Assembly (NCBI GenBank): GCA_022360055.1
Contig: JAKSDO010000222.1
Span: 1 to 64,000, forward strand
Reading direction: 5' to 3'
Origin: Cytophagales bacterium
Lineage (GTDB): Bacteria > Bacteroidota > Bacteroidia > Cytophagales > Cyclobacteriaceae
DNA: 64,000 nt
The translations under genes and the position numbers were made by a program. The notes beneath the pieces were generated by a model, which was given only the letters and a program-made list of their open reading frames with translations, ran no database searches and was not told where the DNA came from. Of this stretch, positions 62,358-64,000 are shown one piece after another. The first letter of the stretch is position 1. The number at the start of each line of letters is the position of its first letter.

Positions 62358-62789
62358 ATGAAAACAACGAATAACTTGTTGATCTTGATTGGGGTGCTGT
62401 TCCTGCTTATTTCATCTTTCACGGTGAAGGATCAATCTTTGGATGGATTTATCCAAAACGCAGAAGGAGGTCAATGGGGGAATAATACTCCTGAGATTGA
62501 AATAGATAAAATATCCAATGGAAGTACATCTCCTGATCATTTTGGAACAGGAACCGAGGATTATTACGGCTGTGCTTGGGGGCATCCGGAATTGTACAAT
62601 CATGTATTTATTTCCCAACCTATTGGAGATGCAAATACCTTAAAGGGGCCCGGAGTTACCGTAAATTCAAGAGTGAGAATACTAGATGGAATCCCTTTTA
62701 GCACATCTCTTGATTTTCAAATGGAAAAATGGGGTTGGACCACGCGAACCGTCCATATCAAATGGGCCACCTTCTGGTATCAAAAGTGA
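62358..62789 (+). pseudogene. DUF2961 gene with large internal deletion
   Basis: The 143-codon frame joins a normal signal peptide (NNLLILIGVLFLLISSFTV) to the C-terminal part of a DUF2961 protein: SNGSTSPDHFGTGTEDYYGC, KGPGVTVNSRVRILDGIPFS, TSLDFQMEKWGWTTRTVHIK, WATFWYQK. DUF2961 proteins (GH172) have about 370-480 residues, so about 250 internal residues are gone, without loss of the frame. It is followed 204 bp later by an intact paralogue. The short secreted product, if made, would lack most of the active site. Confidence 0.75.
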
Positions 62790-62993
62790 ACGGCCAAGGG
62801 ATAAAGAAATCCATATTGAACGACCACAACTTTACGGAAGAAGTCATGGAAACAAGCGGGCAGTTTTCGGATTGAAATGGGTAATAAGGATTTTATACAG
62901 AAGACCTGAGGCATATTTAATCCGCTATGATTAACCAAAATTATTGAGCATATCTTCAATTTTAAATAACTACTAAAACATAGGCATAAGGAC

Positions 62994-64000
62994 ATGGCAT
63001 ATTCAAGAATAATTAGAAAAACGGCAAACTTCGTAGCGTTGGCATTCATGCTCATGGCATCATGCCAACCCGAGACGAAAGTAACATTTAAATCCCTTTT
63101 GGAAGAAATGGTTTCCAGGGAGGCCATCGCCAAATTGCCGATGCCAGCATACAAAAATTTACAAGCCTCGAGCTATGATAGGCGAACAATTAGCCCTGAA
63201 GAAGGGTGGCATGCTAACGGCGATCGCTCCTATTTTGTCAGTGTTGAAAAAAAGGAGAACGGTCGATATGAGCATGTGATGCTAAAAACCAATGGGCCTG
63301 GGGCAATTGTTAGGTTTTGGAGTGTAACCAGCAATGTTGACCTGCTCAATGGAACATTGAGGTTTTATATTGATGATAACAGTAACCCAACATTCTCAGG
63401 AACTCTTGAAAACCTGATTGGGGGTGATTTTTTTGCCACTGCTCCGTTATCCATGGAGCTGGCCAGGGAAAGTGACAAAGAGAAACGTGGACGTAATCTG
63501 TATCTGCCCATTCCTTTTGAAAAATCAATTAAAGTAACCTATGAAAGACAAGATGGTAAGAAGTTAATAGAAGGAGAACCGGCCTGGCCCAGCGATGCGG
63601 TCTTTTACAACATCAACTACCGACTTTATGAAAGCACAGTTCATGTTGAATCCCTCTCACCCAAACGTCTTAACGCGGCGAAGAAACTCATCGAATCAAC
63701 CCGAGAGGAATTATTGTCGGCTGATGTGACCAACAATGTTCGCTCAACGGTAAAAAGCCTGAATGGAAAAATCCTTCCGCAAGAAACCGAAGTGCTGGAA
63801 CTAAGTACACCTGCTTCCAAAGGTGGTGCGATCAATCAAATTTCGTTGAAGATTCAGGCAGAAAACCTTCCCCAGGCGTTACGTTCGACAATTTTGGAAA
63901 TTTCATTTGATGGGGAACGAACCGTTTGGGCACCTGTCGGTGATTTTTTTGGTACCGGTTATCAGATACGTCCTTCAATGCACTGGTACGGCGCTGTCGA
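62994..64000 (+). CDS. DUF2961 (GH172) family lipoprotein, cut by right edge
   Basis: The ATG at 62994 opens a frame that stays open to the window end, giving 335 residues. The lipoprotein signal ends FMLMASC (Cys24). The DUF2961 features are SLLEEMVSREAIAKLPMPAY, SYDRRTISPEEGWHANGD, KTNGPGAIVRFWSVTSN, LRFYIDDNSNPTFSGTLENL, GRNLYLPIPFEKSIKVTYE, and APVGDFFGTGYQIRPSMHWY. GH172 enzymes act on fructofuranosides or arabinofuranosides and usually assemble as trimers. It should be in the periplasm or at the outer membrane. The end of the protein lies outside the window. Confidence 0.85.
   Translation, partial: MAYSRIIRKTANFVALAFMLMASCQPETKVTFKSLLEEMVSREAIAKLPMPAYKNLQASSYDRRTISPEEGWHANGDRSYFVSVEKKENGRYEHVMLKTNGPGAIVRFWSVTSNVDLLNGTLRFYIDDNSNPTFSGTLENLIGGDFFATAPLSMELARESDKEKRGRNLYLPIPFEKSIKVTYERQDGKKLIEGEPAWPSDAVFYNINYRLYESTVHVESLSPKRLNAAKKLIESTREELLSADVTNNVRSTVKSLNGKILPQETEVLELSTPASKGGAINQISLKIQAENLPQALRSTILEISFDGERTVWAPVGDFFGTGYQIRPSMHWYGAV

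Noticed and set aside
62780..63154. 124-codon minus-strand frame
   Set aside because: It overlaps the start of the intact DUF2961 gene on the plus strand, which has a lipoprotein signal and family motifs.

Overview
The window looks like an accessory chromosome region of a marine, polysaccharide-degrading member of the Bacteroidota, most likely Cytophagales-like (the order is an inference). The evidence is two SusC/SusD pairs, each with its own ECF sigma factor and FecR-type anti-sigma factor, five formylglycine-type sulfatases, DUF4249 and MG2 proteins, Bacteroidota-style lipoprotein signals, almost no Shine-Dalgarno sequences, and a TAnnTTTG-type promoter box. The genome is moderately AT-rich, except for the first 3.15 kb, which reads as clearly more GC-rich.

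Layout. 1-3147 (minus) is a large secreted LamG/FN3/leucine-rich-repeat protein cut by the left edge. 3148-8963 holds decayed sequence, a lipoprotein phosphoesterase, a lysine-rich coiled-coil protein, a CHAD-CYTH gene pair and intergenic repeats. 8964-20639 (plus) is a LacI-controlled sugar-catabolic locus: LacI regulator, MFS transporter remnant, cupin, RraA-like remnant, SDR dehydrogenase, UxuA-like remnant, lactonase, GH38 alpha-mannosidase, then a signal-less solute-binding-protein-like gene with an enoyl-CoA hydratase and a CoA transferase. Two matching LacI-type operator palindromes (10031 and 13666) tie the two halves together. Three of the locus genes are broken.

20849-39100 (minus) is PUL 1: ECF sigma, FecR, SusC, SusD, then five sulfatases interleaved with a GH36 enzyme and a clan GH-D-like lipoprotein hydrolase. 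This set suggests desulfation followed by exo-cleavage of a sulfated, probably alpha-galactose-containing, glycan. 39333-46401 (plus) is a tightly overlapping four-gene envelope operon: secreted protein, TonB-dependent receptor, DUF4249 lipoprotein, MG2/plug protein. 46721-59463 (minus) is PUL 2: ECF sigma, FecR, SusC, SusD, two GH29-type fucosidases, an agarase-like clan GH-A enzyme, and decayed GH95 and GH97 genes, so the target is probably a fucosylated algal glycan. 59464-64000 is mostly decayed (ABC permease remnant, a structured block, a deleted DUF2961 gene) and ends in an intact DUF2961/GH172 lipoprotein cut by the right edge.

Three signals are not explained by ordinary annotation. 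First, a 90-bp repeat in five copies has ends that coincide with ATGAA start-codon sequences. Second, a terminal-inverted-repeat element is present in full-length and internally deleted forms. Third, both fecR-susC spacers carry hairpin plus T-run structures on the strand antisense to susC, which could be cis-antisense RNAs. Gene decay by internal deletion recurs across the whole window.
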